From Cryptomeria japonica (Eukaryota; Streptophyta; Pinopsida; Cupressales; Cupressaceae): 64,000 nt of DNA. The position numbers and the translations under genes were made by a program. Below the pieces are notes generated by a model. That model worked only from the letters and a program-made list of their open reading frames with translations. It did not search any database and had not been told where the DNA came from. Each line of letters opens with the position of its first letter. Position 1 is the first letter of the stretch. Below, in pieces: positions 36,958 to 47,465 of this stretch. The stretch is taken from positions 206,939,190 through 207,003,189 of the forward strand of contig NC_081409.1 of the NCBI RefSeq assembly GCF_030272615.1, written 5' to 3'.

Positions 36958-37487
36958 CTTTTTATAAAAAAAAGCGTTATAGTAATATTTGTTTTTTTTT
37001 CTCTTTAGCCATTATCTTCTTAGTTTCTTCAACTACTAAATTAGGTTTTTATTTGTCATGAAATTATTCTCCTCATCCTCCTCTAAATTTTTATTATTAT
37101 TTTTCTTTCATTGATGACATGTCCTCCTTTGGTGACAATTATATTAACTTTTTTCTTTCTTCTATATTTTATTAGAGCCTTTTGTCTAAAATTCTCTTGA
37201 TGTTCCATGTGTTATTTTTCCAATAGTTCTTCCTTTGTTAAAAAGAATTGGATGTCTTCCTCTTCATTAAATCCAATTCTACTTTCAAGAATCTTATAGC
37301 ATCCTAGGAGATTTTTGTTGGTATTCTCATCTTTCATTTTTACCATTGAGATGCATGTGGCCCAAATAGATCTTCACTCCTCTTCAACCCAGGGGAATTC
37401 TTATGGTATTGATTGGATGTGAGAAACTAAAATAATCATGGTTAATATCACTATAGAATTCACACACTCTCTATTAGTCCCAATCGG
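36958..37487 (-). other. Decayed protein-like sequence, unclassified
   Basis: The minus strand shows short Lys/Glu-rich translated segments broken by many stops. They could be the remnant of a retroelement gag or accessory ORF, but no diagnostic motif survives. Confidence 0.25.
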
Positions 37488-39161
37488 TGCTAAGAGGGGA
37501 GGGGTGAATCAACACTTAATCAAACTTTCATGTAATTTAACTTTTATCTTAAATCTTCATTCATCTAAGATCGAACAATATAATTAATCACTGAAGTAAA
37601 ATATGCAAGCATGAAAAGTTGACAGTGACACCAAGGAGTTATCTTGTGGAAACCCAATAGGGAGAAAACCACGGTGTGAGTAGGAACTCACAAAATTTGC
37701 ACTCTATTGGAGTACGCCCGGTTAAGAGCCATCCATGTTAGGAAATTACAAAGACACTGTTAGGTGCCACCCAGTTAAGGGATTTTGATCAAGGTCGGTT
37801 AGTGCCTTTACCCTATTAAAGGTAGCCTAGTTAGAGGACTTAAAACATTAGTGAAGATGTTACCCAATTAAGGGATTTTACAATAGGGACCTGTTAAAGT
37901 CCACCCAGTTAAGGGATTTGTGTTGCAATTGTTAGAAAGAAATAAATGGATGATATGCTGAATTAGCTACTGATAGCTTGATCAGATGTCAATATGCATT
38001 CCACTCAATACACATCGGTTGTGTCTTCTCTGCACAACACCAGTTTCCTTTTGACACCTTCGTTTATTCACTCAACTGATCAGCTATCCCTCGGCACTGC
38101 ACTCTGTCGGTCTTCTAACCTTCAGCTTTGCACTCTATCGGTCCTCTGTCCTTCGGCTTTGCCCTCAGCTGGTTCTTTGTCCTTCGGCTTTGCACTTAGT
38201 TAGTTCTCTATCCTTCAACTTTGCACTCAGCCGATCTACCTCACACACACACTCAACTGTGCTAACACCTCTTAGAACTTCCTCTCACTCTACTCTTCAC
38301 CTTGGATCGCCTTCAACAAGATTTCCTTGTTTCAAATTTCATGATCAAAACTTTTTGAAAGAGCTCAAGAACTCTTTATACATTTTCTATCGACACCTTC
38401 AGGCATATCCTCAATCAAATCAATCAAGGATTTCAGAAGATTTCAATTTCAAAATCTCCCACTCTTTCTCTATGCACCTTACAACAATTCCGCCAAGTGT
38501 TCAACCAATTCTACCACCACATCTCCCAAAGATAGAAACTTCTGAGTCATGTTCAGCCAAATAAATGCGAACCAGAAAATCTGCATGTAATCATGCTTGA
38601 CTACATGATAACTAAAAGTTAACCTTACCAACAAATGTTTTAGTGTAGACATAAGCTTACCAACTCATCCTTTGCCACTACAACTGAATAACCGATCATT
38701 TCTCCGAGATTTATGGTGATCACCTATCTTCCTTCTGTCATACCGGTGTACCAATATGCAACTGTACTTCTTATATTACCAGTTCATCGTTTGGTTGCCG
38801 GTTTGTTGTGCTAGCACCAAGTCTCTTTCCTTGTTTACTAGTGAGTTATCAGTTGGATAGAGCAAACAAGTTTTCTTGCCTAAGTCACCTTTTGTGACTT
38901 CACCATCACAAAAGCGACCAATCTTCCTGAATGATAGATCTGTTGACTTAATTTATCTTTCCTTGATCTGAAGTAACCTTTGATCATTCAATACCAATGT
39001 TGTTTCCATTCACTATTGCTTACTAAAAAGCAACACCACTCTACCTATACCACTTCACCGGTTAGTGTCTTCACCAGTAAGTGTTGGACATCAATGACAA
39101 ACCTTAACACATACACCGGTTTTCTAGATTGACTGGTTTTGTCAATGCCAACAATCCAACA
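37488..39161 (-). mobile_element. LTR of a copia-type element (minus strand), left border uncertain
   Basis: The right end is clear: the minus strand reads a purine tract (39162-39176) followed by TGTTGGATTGTTGG. Shared with the other LTRs are a TTGTCATTGATGTC word, a GTGGTTTTCTCCCTATTGGGTTTCC block and an AGAGGGGAGGGGTGAATCAACA block near the left end. The left border at TG 37488 is a guess, and no duplication was found. Internal sequence to the right of the purine tract is lost after about 39294. Confidence 0.65.
38088..38242. repeat. 31-bp minisatellite, five copies, inside the LTR
   Basis: Five successive 31-bp units (38088, 38119, 38150, 38181, 38212), each beginning CC(C/T)TC and containing TTTGC(A/C)CT, with substitutions but no indels. 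Confidence 0.85.
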
Positions 39162-39176
39162 CTCTCTTCCTTTCTT
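39162..39176 (-). promoter_or_regulatory. Polypurine tract (minus strand)
   Basis: The minus strand reads AAGAAAGGAAGAGAG directly before the LTR terminus at 39161. Confidence 0.6.
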
Positions 39177-39296
39177 ATCTAAACTCACTCGCATAGTGAC
39201 TTGTATCATCATAGTTTTAGCAAGTGATCTCTTCTCTTCCCCTTTTTCCTTACCCATGGGATCTCTCTCATCCTTATGTCTATAATCATTTTAATA

Positions 39297-39735
39297 GGGT
39301 AGAGGACCCAGTAATTGAGAATGCTCCAATTTATGGAATAGTAGTTGTTGATTTAATACCCATACTTGTTGATTTAAAGTCCAATTTGTTTTAACAACAT
39401 TGAACGAATAGTTGTGTCTTTAATACCCATAATTGAATGAAATGTACTCTTATTTGTAAAAACCAAGCAATAATGTGATTCCACATCAGTTGCACAAGCA
39501 TGGAAGCCCCTTATGCATGATTATTGGTCTCACCTTTTTTTGGGGTTGTTTTGGACACCTTGGTAAAAAGCATATTGATGTGGCATCATATTTGATGATG
39601 TGGCCTTGAAACCTTAGTTATAATAAAGGTACTTGCCAAATAAGCGGCTATAAAAATTTGGGAGTGATAAGAAATTTCTATGTAAGATTTTGAGAAGTGC
39701 GAAGTTAGGGTGCTCAACTATTGGGTCCTCTCCCC
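39297..39735. mobile_element. MITE-like element with imperfect terminal inverted repeats
   Basis: The left end GGGTAGAGGACCCAGTAATT and the right end (reverse complement GGGGAGAGGACCCAATAGTT) form inverted repeats of about 23 bp with few mismatches. TA at 39295-39296 and 39736-39737 could be a mariner-type TA duplication. 439 bp, no coding capacity. The superfamily is an inference from the TA. Confidence 0.65.
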
Positions 39736-39737
39736 TA

Positions 39738-40486
39738 GTACCCATTTTCATTTCAAGGATAATTGGTGGATGAAGTTTCATTTATGATGTAGCATCATAT
39801 TTTTATTGTATTCATATTAGTTTGGGTTTTCCATTGAATTTACATGTATCCATGGCCCTTTGGATCTGACCATCCATCTTTTCACAATTCACTATCCTTG
39901 CTTAGATCACTACATCAAGACTCACGTTCATCATCTTCCCTTTGTTTGGATGGAGTGGTTGGAAAATCATCCAAATCATGGTTGTCTCACTTGCTACAAA
40001 TTTGAAAATATATACTTTTTAAATTTTGGGGTGTTGACATCTTGTTTGTTCTTGATGTTGCCACCCTTTTACCTTCTTTCAATACTAGACACTCATTTAT
40101 AAAATGTCCCCATTAGAGAAATATGTGCATCAAATTTTCCTCCTCATTATTGGTGATTTTTCCTATTGAATCTTTCCTTTGGCTAAGATTTTTTGTTTTA
40201 TCTTTAACTATTGAAGTTCCAGCTTTAACAATCCTATTTCTTGGCTTTCCCCTTTTTTATATTTTCTTCTCGAGGAATGCACTTGTATTATGTAGGATAA
40301 TTCCAATATATTTGAGTAGCAATAAAAAAAACATTCCACCTAATGAGGCTCTCATTTCAAGAAATATCCTAGAGATAATTCATTCAAACCTTTGTTTCTC
40401 TATGAGTTGCTCCTCCAACTTTTGCACCCTCACTTTAAATGTTCGGTCAAACTCTTTAATTGTTTCTCCCTTTTACTAAATTATAT
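39738..40486 (-). pseudogene. Decayed gag-like remnant
   Basis: Minus-strand translation gives discontinuous gag-like pieces: near 40380-40480 a segment rich in charged helix residues (GETIKEFDR...), and near 40060-40140 what looks like the tail of a zinc knuckle (GHFINEC-like). No intact frame. It may belong with the similar debris at 36958-37487. Confidence 0.3.
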
Positions 40487-40490
40487 CTCT

Positions 40491-41572
40491 CATATTTATT
40501 GCACTTTGTGAAGGATCCTTTGGGGTCTCAAACATATGGAGGAACTCATTTTTGCCATTCTTCATTCCTTATTGTGTTGTAGGAACTCATATACCATTTA
40601 GAGCTTCTATCCATACAAAGTCATAAAGTTTTTATTTATTACTTTGGATTTTATTTCTTTACCATGTAGACTCCAAGAAAAATATGCATTCAAATGACAA
40701 AGGGGGAGATTGTTGCACATATGGATGTCTATGTTGTCATTGATATCAAACCATTATCAATCTTATATATGACCCAATTGTTGTTGGTGATTCGGATATG
40801 TATATGTTCAATTGATGTATGATGTATTTGGTTGATGGTTCAGATGTCTGTTTCTATGACACTATGCTACAAAATTGATTTAAGATTGACATTGTGATGA
40901 TTAGATGATATAAGGTGATGAGTTAATGTGTTTCCCAAAGTCTAACATTCCTTACCTGGTCTAGAAGTGATTTCGTTTGCTTTGGTGAAACTTATTATGG
41001 TCTAGAATGAGTGTTTGTATCAAATATTTCACTCATATTTATTGCACTTTGTAAAGGATCCTTTGGGGTCTCAAACATATAGAGGAACTCAATTTTGTAA
41101 TTCTTCATTCCTTATCATGTTGTAGGAACTCCATATACCATTTAGAGCTTCTATCCCTACAAAGCCATAAAGTTTTATGTGATTACTTTGTATTTTATTT
41201 CTTTACCATGTGGACCAAGAAAAATATGCATTCAAATGACAAAGGGGGAGATTGTTACACATATGGATGTCTATGTTGTCATTGATGTCAAACCATTATC
41301 AATCTTATATATGACCCGATTGTTGTTGGTGATTTGGATATGTATATGTTCAGTTGATGTATGGTGTATTTGGTTATTGGTTTAGACATCCATTTCTATG
41401 ATACTATGCTACCAAATTGATTGAAGATTCACATTGTGTTGATTAGATGATATAAGGTGATGAGTTAATGTGTTTCCAAAAGTTTGACATTCCTTACCTA
41501 GTCTAGAAGTGATTTTGTTTGCTTTGGTGAAACTTATTGTGGTCGAGAATGAGTGTTTGTACTAGATATATC
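40491..41572. repeat. Tandem duplication, about 543-bp period, spanning a retroelement 3' end
   Basis: Copy 1 (about 40487-41029) and copy 2 (about 41030-41572) match with scattered differences. Each contains about 220 bp of 3' non-coding sequence, a purine tract AAAGGGGGAGA (40699-40709; 41241-41251) and the first 320 bp of an LTR (TGTTGCAC at 40711; TGTTACAC at 41253). Confidence 0.85.
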
Positions 41573-42486
41573 TGAAAGGATCATGTTGACTATTGGGATT
41601 TCTTTATTCTCATTGTGACAATATTACAAATCAATTTCTAAGATCTTACGGTTCTTTTGGGGTGAACCGCTTGCTTTGTTTTTAGGTCTGGGATAAGATA
41701 GTGTGATTTTAGAAGATCAAGTTTTGTACTGGTTTATGCATATTGGTCCAAGCAGATGTGCGTAAAGGTTTTCTGATGCCGATTGGAAGATCTGTTGACT
41801 TGGTGTGAACCCTCATGTGCTATTTTTACCTTTTGGATGATATATGTTTGGGTTAATGCCATGTATATGTTATATATTCTTTTGGCTGACCTAGTGAAGT
41901 CCTTTTGAATCCGATATATATTAAGAAGAATTGGTTGTGTTAGAGAACATAGAACATATATAGAATGTGAGATGCGATTGATGAATGCAAAGATAGTTTT
42001 GAGAAGGAAGTATGAAGTCTCGGAGATGTGTAGAGCAAACATATGAGTATACATTGTGAATTGTTAATTGCATTCTTATAAATGCTATTTTGTATAGAGT
42101 TTGATCTACTATTCCTATTATTTTGTAAGAGTAGTTTGTACCTTGCCCTGAAGAAGTGATCTTTAGTTGATAAAATTATCTTTTGTACCTTGCCTGAGGT
42201 TGTGTGCCTCAGTCAACAAGTCCAAATCAGTGAGCTCTTTGGTAGGAAGCCTTGTTCATTGTAAATAATTATTATATATATTGTGAGTTTGATTCTAATC
42301 ATGGTTTCTCCCAGTTTGGGTTTTCCATGTAAAAATCTTGGTGTTCTTGTGAGAGTGTTTTGATGATTGGGTTATTTAATTTCCTACATAAGTATTGGAT
42401 GAATTTTATTGTTAAAATATCTTAATATAATCAAGTCTTTGTGAATGTTGATTCACCCCCCTCTCAACTTTCGGTAGTGTTCAACA
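41253..42486 (+). repeat. LTR of a family X-carrying element
   Basis: About 1234 bp, TGTTACACAT...TTCAACA. Preceded by a purine tract and followed, after one base, by a tRNA-Met-type primer site, so it has both 3'-LTR and 5'-LTR context. It carries the LTR-family marks (TTGTCATTGATGTCAAACC near the start, ATTCACCCCCCTCTCA near the end). Confidence 0.8.
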
Positions 42487-42488
42487 AT

Positions 42489-42500
42489 TGGTATCATAGC
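42489..42500 (+). promoter_or_regulatory. Primer-binding site, tRNA-Met type
   Basis: TGGTATCATAGC lies two bases after the LTR end CAACA, as in the 14-21 kb element. Confidence 0.85.
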
Positions 42501-42874
42501 TTTGGTTCCGAAAGAGTCAACTTTTAACTATTGAGGTAGATCTTGGATTTTAACACTATGTTTGAAGAAGAATTAAATAACATGGATGATATGGATCAAA
42601 ATGGTTGGAATAATATGGATGTTATTGTTGACATGGAAGGCGAATTGAGATGTGATTGAGATCTACTTTAGTAGACTTGGATGATAGCAATGAGAAACAT
42701 AAAAAGTAGTTGAGAAAAAGATTGATAAAGAAAAGGAAGTCATAAATGAATTATATATTATTTGTTTGAAGTTCATTTGTTCAAATGCGATCAAGGAACT
42801 ATAGATTGCAAAGAGAAGTGAAAGAGAATCAATCAAATATATTTTTATTGCTTGAGATGTTTTTCTAATGACAA

Positions 42875-44326
42875 ATCATAAAATTATCAATGGTAGTAGT
42901 GAGGCAAGACCTAGTTCTAAATTTAGACCATTTATTTCGACAAGAAGCGATCCGATTGGTGCATTTTTTGTTGTTCCCAACAAAGTGGTATGTAAATAAG
43001 ATATTTTTAGTTACATTCATGTTTCTTTGGAAGAGTATGATCATAACAAACTTAATGATTTTAAGATAATTCATCTAGTATATGGTGCACAAAGATTTAG
43101 GGCAGACTATGCTAGTTTAGGGCATAAGGGTTTGGATGCTTGGAGTAATTTTCCCATGTTTAGTGATGAAGAGATAATTAAGATACTCTTGAGTAGAATT
43201 CATGGAGATTGTTTATGGTTAGATCAACCATATTTGATTTCAAAAGAATACCTAATGACTAGTTTATGCTTGATTGAAACCGTGCCTGTGTTGAAGTCCA
43301 TAAAGTATGATGAAGTGAACAAATTGACTGGTGTTGTGTTTGATGAGAGATCCTTATAGATTGATACCATTATTGACTTGGAAGTTAGATATGTGACTAT
43401 AGTAATATCATATAAGGTGTATTATAGGAATCGTGAAGGTTCAATTTCTTCTATGGTAGTATACACGACCTATAAGATGGTGAAAGAAAATGTTGACTAT
43501 GAGTTATGTGAATTATTGAGGTGAAAAATGTTGGATAACATCTGGTTGACGAAGACTAATTTTTACCCCTTTTGGTATGGATCACTCATTGTGTGCTTGG
43601 TATTCTACTTTCTCAATGCATTACCTAGATTAAATAATATGGTATGGAGAAGAGATGTTTAAGTTAGTACTCAAATTAAAGAATATTTGGATAATAATGA
43701 TGATTGTGATGCTACTTGTCACAAGTTCTTTTTGGATATTTGAAAAGAGATGATTGTGAGGAATCAGATTCCTCCAAAATTCGTTGAATGGTACATGGAT
43801 GATATTGCCTTTCTAGTAACAAGGACAACTATTTCATTGAAGTTGTTATTCCAAGAACTTCATGAGTGGCTAAGCTTCCTTATGAAGTGTCAGAGGATGA
43901 ATGCATGAGCATTGTGGCAATAATTCTTAATATGCCAAAAGATACAAATATAGAAAGATTTGGAACATATGATGAGATTATGGGTTTCTAGAAGTGTTGA
44001 AAAGAGACCCAACAAGTTTGAGATGGTGTCGAAAGGCAAGAAAGCAAGGAAATCATCTGGAGAAGTGTTTGCTTCCTCTTCTAAGGTGTCTAAAGCTAAA
44101 CACATATCAAAGGAGTCTACATAAGTTGTTATTGTTGAAAGTGATGAACAAAATTTTGAGAAGGCCAGTTTGCAGAGAAGTGCTACAGTAAGGAAGATGG
44201 TGATTGCTTCCCTTGTCTCTTTAGAGGAAGACTTGTTTGATGAAGCCAAAGTACTTGAAATAGTTTGGAGGCTTGATGGCTTAAAAAGTATCCGTGAGTT
44301 GTATCTCACTATTATGTCCTATGATT
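42875..44326 (+). pseudogene. Family X ORF of unknown function (best-preserved copy)
   Basis: Function unknown. The longest open part is 43027-43359. Translation through the stops TAA 42997, TAG 43357 and TGA 43543 remains protein-like on both sides. Recognisable blocks: SLEEYDHNKLNDF, GHKGLDAWSNFPMFSDEE, HGDCLWLDQPYLISK, VPVLKSIKYDEVNKLTGV, then ISYKVYYRNREGS. Further frameshifts precede a C-terminal part (43860-44326) with FGTYDEIM and a Lys/Ser-rich stretch. The same blocks in the same order occur at 17039-18552. It sits where gag-pol would be, 3' of an LTR and primer site, with no RT or integrase visible. A short acidic ORF-like start (42558) precedes it. Confidence 0.65.
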
Positions 44327-45897
44327 GAGACGTCATTGAACAAGCATGTGCAACATATTTGCTTCAGAACAATCTTGTTCCTATAAATTTTGTTGATGTT
44401 CTTCTAGAAGTGCTAATAGAATTGTTAAATGAGTGAATGGCTATAGTCGTTGGCGATGATAATGAATCTAGTGAACCTTGCATAGAAGGAAATATGACGG
44501 AGAAAATGTGGTGCTTGAAGGCACATCATGATCTTAAAAATAACAAGAGAATGATTAAGAGATTAGCTTTAAAAGTGATAGAAAGGTATTTTATTGTAGA
44601 TTGAACTTAGTAATACAAAATTTTGCCTCAAGATGCAATGTAGTTGATGAGTTGTGATAGATGACTACACATTTTATTCTCTATTGTGGGACATATGTGC
44701 CTTACTAAATGAACTTGACCTAAACATTAGATTTCTAAATGCAAAAATGACATGTTCACTTTATGATGCATGAAATTTGTTCACCTTATTTTTCTAGAAC
44801 CTATGTCTACCAAATAGGAGGTGGTGATGAAAAATCTAAGAGTTTGTTGAGTGGGGATCTTCTTTTTATGTCAAACCCCATAGATCCAAACCAATGGTTT
44901 TGAACAAAGATTAGACACACACAGTAATTTAGCATGCCCTAGTGTGTCACTAAACGCATATGTTGATATAAGCTAATGTAATATTGATATAAGGTTCCCT
45001 TAGATTTTAGATGATGGATCTTAGATGTCTTGGATCTAATACTTATAAGTGAATTAGGACTTGTCCTTTTATACAACATCTCAAAATACACATTCATATT
45101 TTATATTCAAGTTGATAAATAACTATTAATTTGAAAGAAGTTGTCTTGGTCCAACACTTAAGGTTGAATTTGAAAGTTAAAAAGTCATTTCTATGCTTAT
45201 AAATTTGACAAAAGATACTAAATAAATTAAGCCTAATCCTTATAAATGTATACAAATAAAATTAGATTTATTATTAAATCTTACATAAAATATGTTAGCT
45301 ATACACTAATAATTATATTAGAATCAACCCAATAAAAATATATATAATTAATAATTTAATAGAAAAATATAATTTATCTTCCTTATTTTACATCCTCAAC
45401 CATATCCTCACTACTAAATTACGTAATTAAAGACAAAGTCTTCGCAAAAACTCGGTTGGTTTACCTGCTCAACCACATTTTCATAACTTAAGAATATCGC
45501 AATTCATTATTTTAATAGGAGGAATAAATGTGGTTGACAAAATTTGACCAATCAACGTAGCACATGCAAATATAAATTATTTAAATATGGAAAATGCTTT
45601 GATAAGAAGATGATTTGTTATCGTTCATATTAAAAACAGTTTTTAAAATAAGAAAACATGCATATGCACTTTTATTTCTAAATCATGATTATGTTTATGG
45701 GCTATTCGGATGTGGAAAGTATGTATTAAAAAAGAGGTGTAATTACATTGGGTATAATTTTGTTGCAATAGTGCGTTTTAACAAATCTAATATAAAAATA
45801 TAAGAAGTTATATAGAAGAATACTTTTTTAAAAATTATAATTTGTAGTATATATGATTAATATGTTTTTATAAGTTAATTATAAGATTTATAGGAGT
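44327..45897. other. Spacer; possible remaining 3' part of the element, then AT-rich DNA
   Basis: Coding-like character fades by about 44610. No 3' LTR matching 41253-42486 was found before 45900, so the element is truncated. The rest is AT-rich and featureless. Confidence 0.45.
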
Positions 45898-45902
45898 CAT
45901 AA

Positions 45903-46101
45903 TGTTGAGACATGGACCATCTAGGACTTGAACCTAAGACCTTCCATACGCTGTTGGAGTGCTCTACCACCAAGCTACTAGCCCCTCTTGGACTAGTCCA
46001 TCGTTGGTCTGGGTGTGGCTTATTTCTAACACCAACACCCCCCAGCTTCTCATGGACCAGTCCATCGTCGGTTCGGGTGTGGCTTATTTCCAACACCAAC
46101 A
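45903..46101. mobile_element. 199-bp LTR-like (SMART/TRIM-like) element containing a tRNA-like sequence
   Basis: Begins TGTTG and ends CAACA, and is flanked by CATAA on both sides (45898-45902; 46102-46106): the structure of a tiny solo LTR. On the minus strand about 45913-45985 reads like a tRNA: a D-arm/A-box-like TAGCTTGGTGGTAGAGC and a T-arm/B-box GGTTCAAGTCC with T-stem pairing. The right half holds a 47-bp direct repeat with 64-bp period (45991-46037; 46055-46101). The tRNA-like part is too degenerate in the anticodon arm for me to call an identity. Confidence 0.75.
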
Positions 46102-46854
46102 CATAATATATTTAGGAAAAGTTAAATATATAAAGGCTTAACGTAAAGTAAAGTAAAGCTTATAGTAATTAAATAATTTTGAGAAGTGTCAACAAAAAAT
46201 ATATGAGATAAATTTGTAGAAAAAAAAAACTAGCTCCAAATCTTGTAGAAAAATTGACTTGTCAAGAGTAAAAATTCTATTGTACTTCAATATAGTAGAG
46301 AGAGTAAAGAGACTTGAAATGTCAAGACAACCATCCCAAAGGAAGCTCCTTCAAAAGTTGTGAAATCTTAGAACCCCTTGAATTTGTATTTTTATGAAAA
46401 TGAATAATTCATGCATTCGTTAGGTACTTAGTGCGCAATATGGGTAATCTCTCCATAACAATGAAATAATGTGACATGTATAAAACTATACACTTATATC
46501 ACACAAATCTTCTCAACTTCTAACCTCTCATGGATCTTTACCTTGACATTCCTACAAAACCCACTTCAAAATCACCTTCAAACTTTGAGAGATTACATCC
46601 CACAAGTTTATCCAACTTAACAACTTCAAGCAACAATGAGACTTTTAATTCATTATTCAAATTCAAGCCTAAAAAGGACTCACCTCTAATAAGTATATAA
46701 GAATGAGAAGACAATACAATCCTAGCTCTAGCTCGTTAAGTGTTTCTTCATCAAAATTTATTTTGACAAAACCCTCTTATGAAGGATTTCAATTAACTTT
46801 ATAAACTTATTATTTTTTATTACCCCATTAAAAGAATATATATAATTAATATTA

Positions 46855-46950
46855 ATAATATGTATGTGTATATGTATACATACATATATGCATATATACA
46901 TACATATTTAAATATGTATGTATCCATATACATACATATAACATGTATTA
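46855..46950. repeat. ATGT/ACAT-rich, self-complementary simple repeat
   Basis: Alternating TATGTATG and CATACATA words that can fold on themselves. A similar block precedes the second copy of the flanking repeat at 57310-57422. Confidence 0.75.
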
Positions 46951-46974
46951 TTAAAAAGGAAAATATAATAACCT

Positions 46975-47178
46975 TCCTAATCTAAGATGGAGAATAAAAT
47001 CTTCTTTTAAATTAAAAAAAGAAAAGTAAAGTAATAACATTAACATTCAAAATCTATCCTATATTAAATGTTGTGATAGTATAATTAAATTAAATGTGCT
47101 AAATTAAATAAATGCTTTAAAAATGGTTAAAATAGTGAAAGTATTTATTTGGAAAAAGCATGATAGATGTTGGATGTT
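46975..47178. repeat. Dispersed repeat, copy 1, left part (LINE target)
   Basis: Matches 57660-57880. The LINE interrupts it, and it continues at 55172-55290. Its last 13 bases GATGTTGGATGTT (47166-47178) are the LINE target duplication. Confidence 0.85.
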
Positions 47179-47465
47179 TTTGATAATAAAAGCAGCCAAA
47201 AATGAGGGGGCTGACCCATGGGTACAATTAAGAGAACAATGGAAGGACCATTGTTCGCAAACAATCAGCACGGAAGCAGCCTTTTACCTCTATCAAAAAC
47301 AAAAACCATCTTACGAGAGTTTATCAACAATAAAATACTACTAGTCAGAGTATACTTCTAGTGCCATGCAGGGCTATAAGCATTAAAATATAAACATAAG
47401 CCGAAACTAGACCTATCCAGCGTATTACACCGCATAGATAAAAAAACTTCTCCACATGCAGAAAA

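Noticed and set aside
43890-44309. 139-codon minus-strand frame
   Set aside because: Antisense of the decayed family X C-terminus; no recognisable domain.
45913-45985. A functional tRNA gene on the minus strand
   Set aside because: Acceptor and anticodon stems are imperfect and it lies wholly inside a 199-bp duplicated-target element; treated as tRNA-like sequence only.
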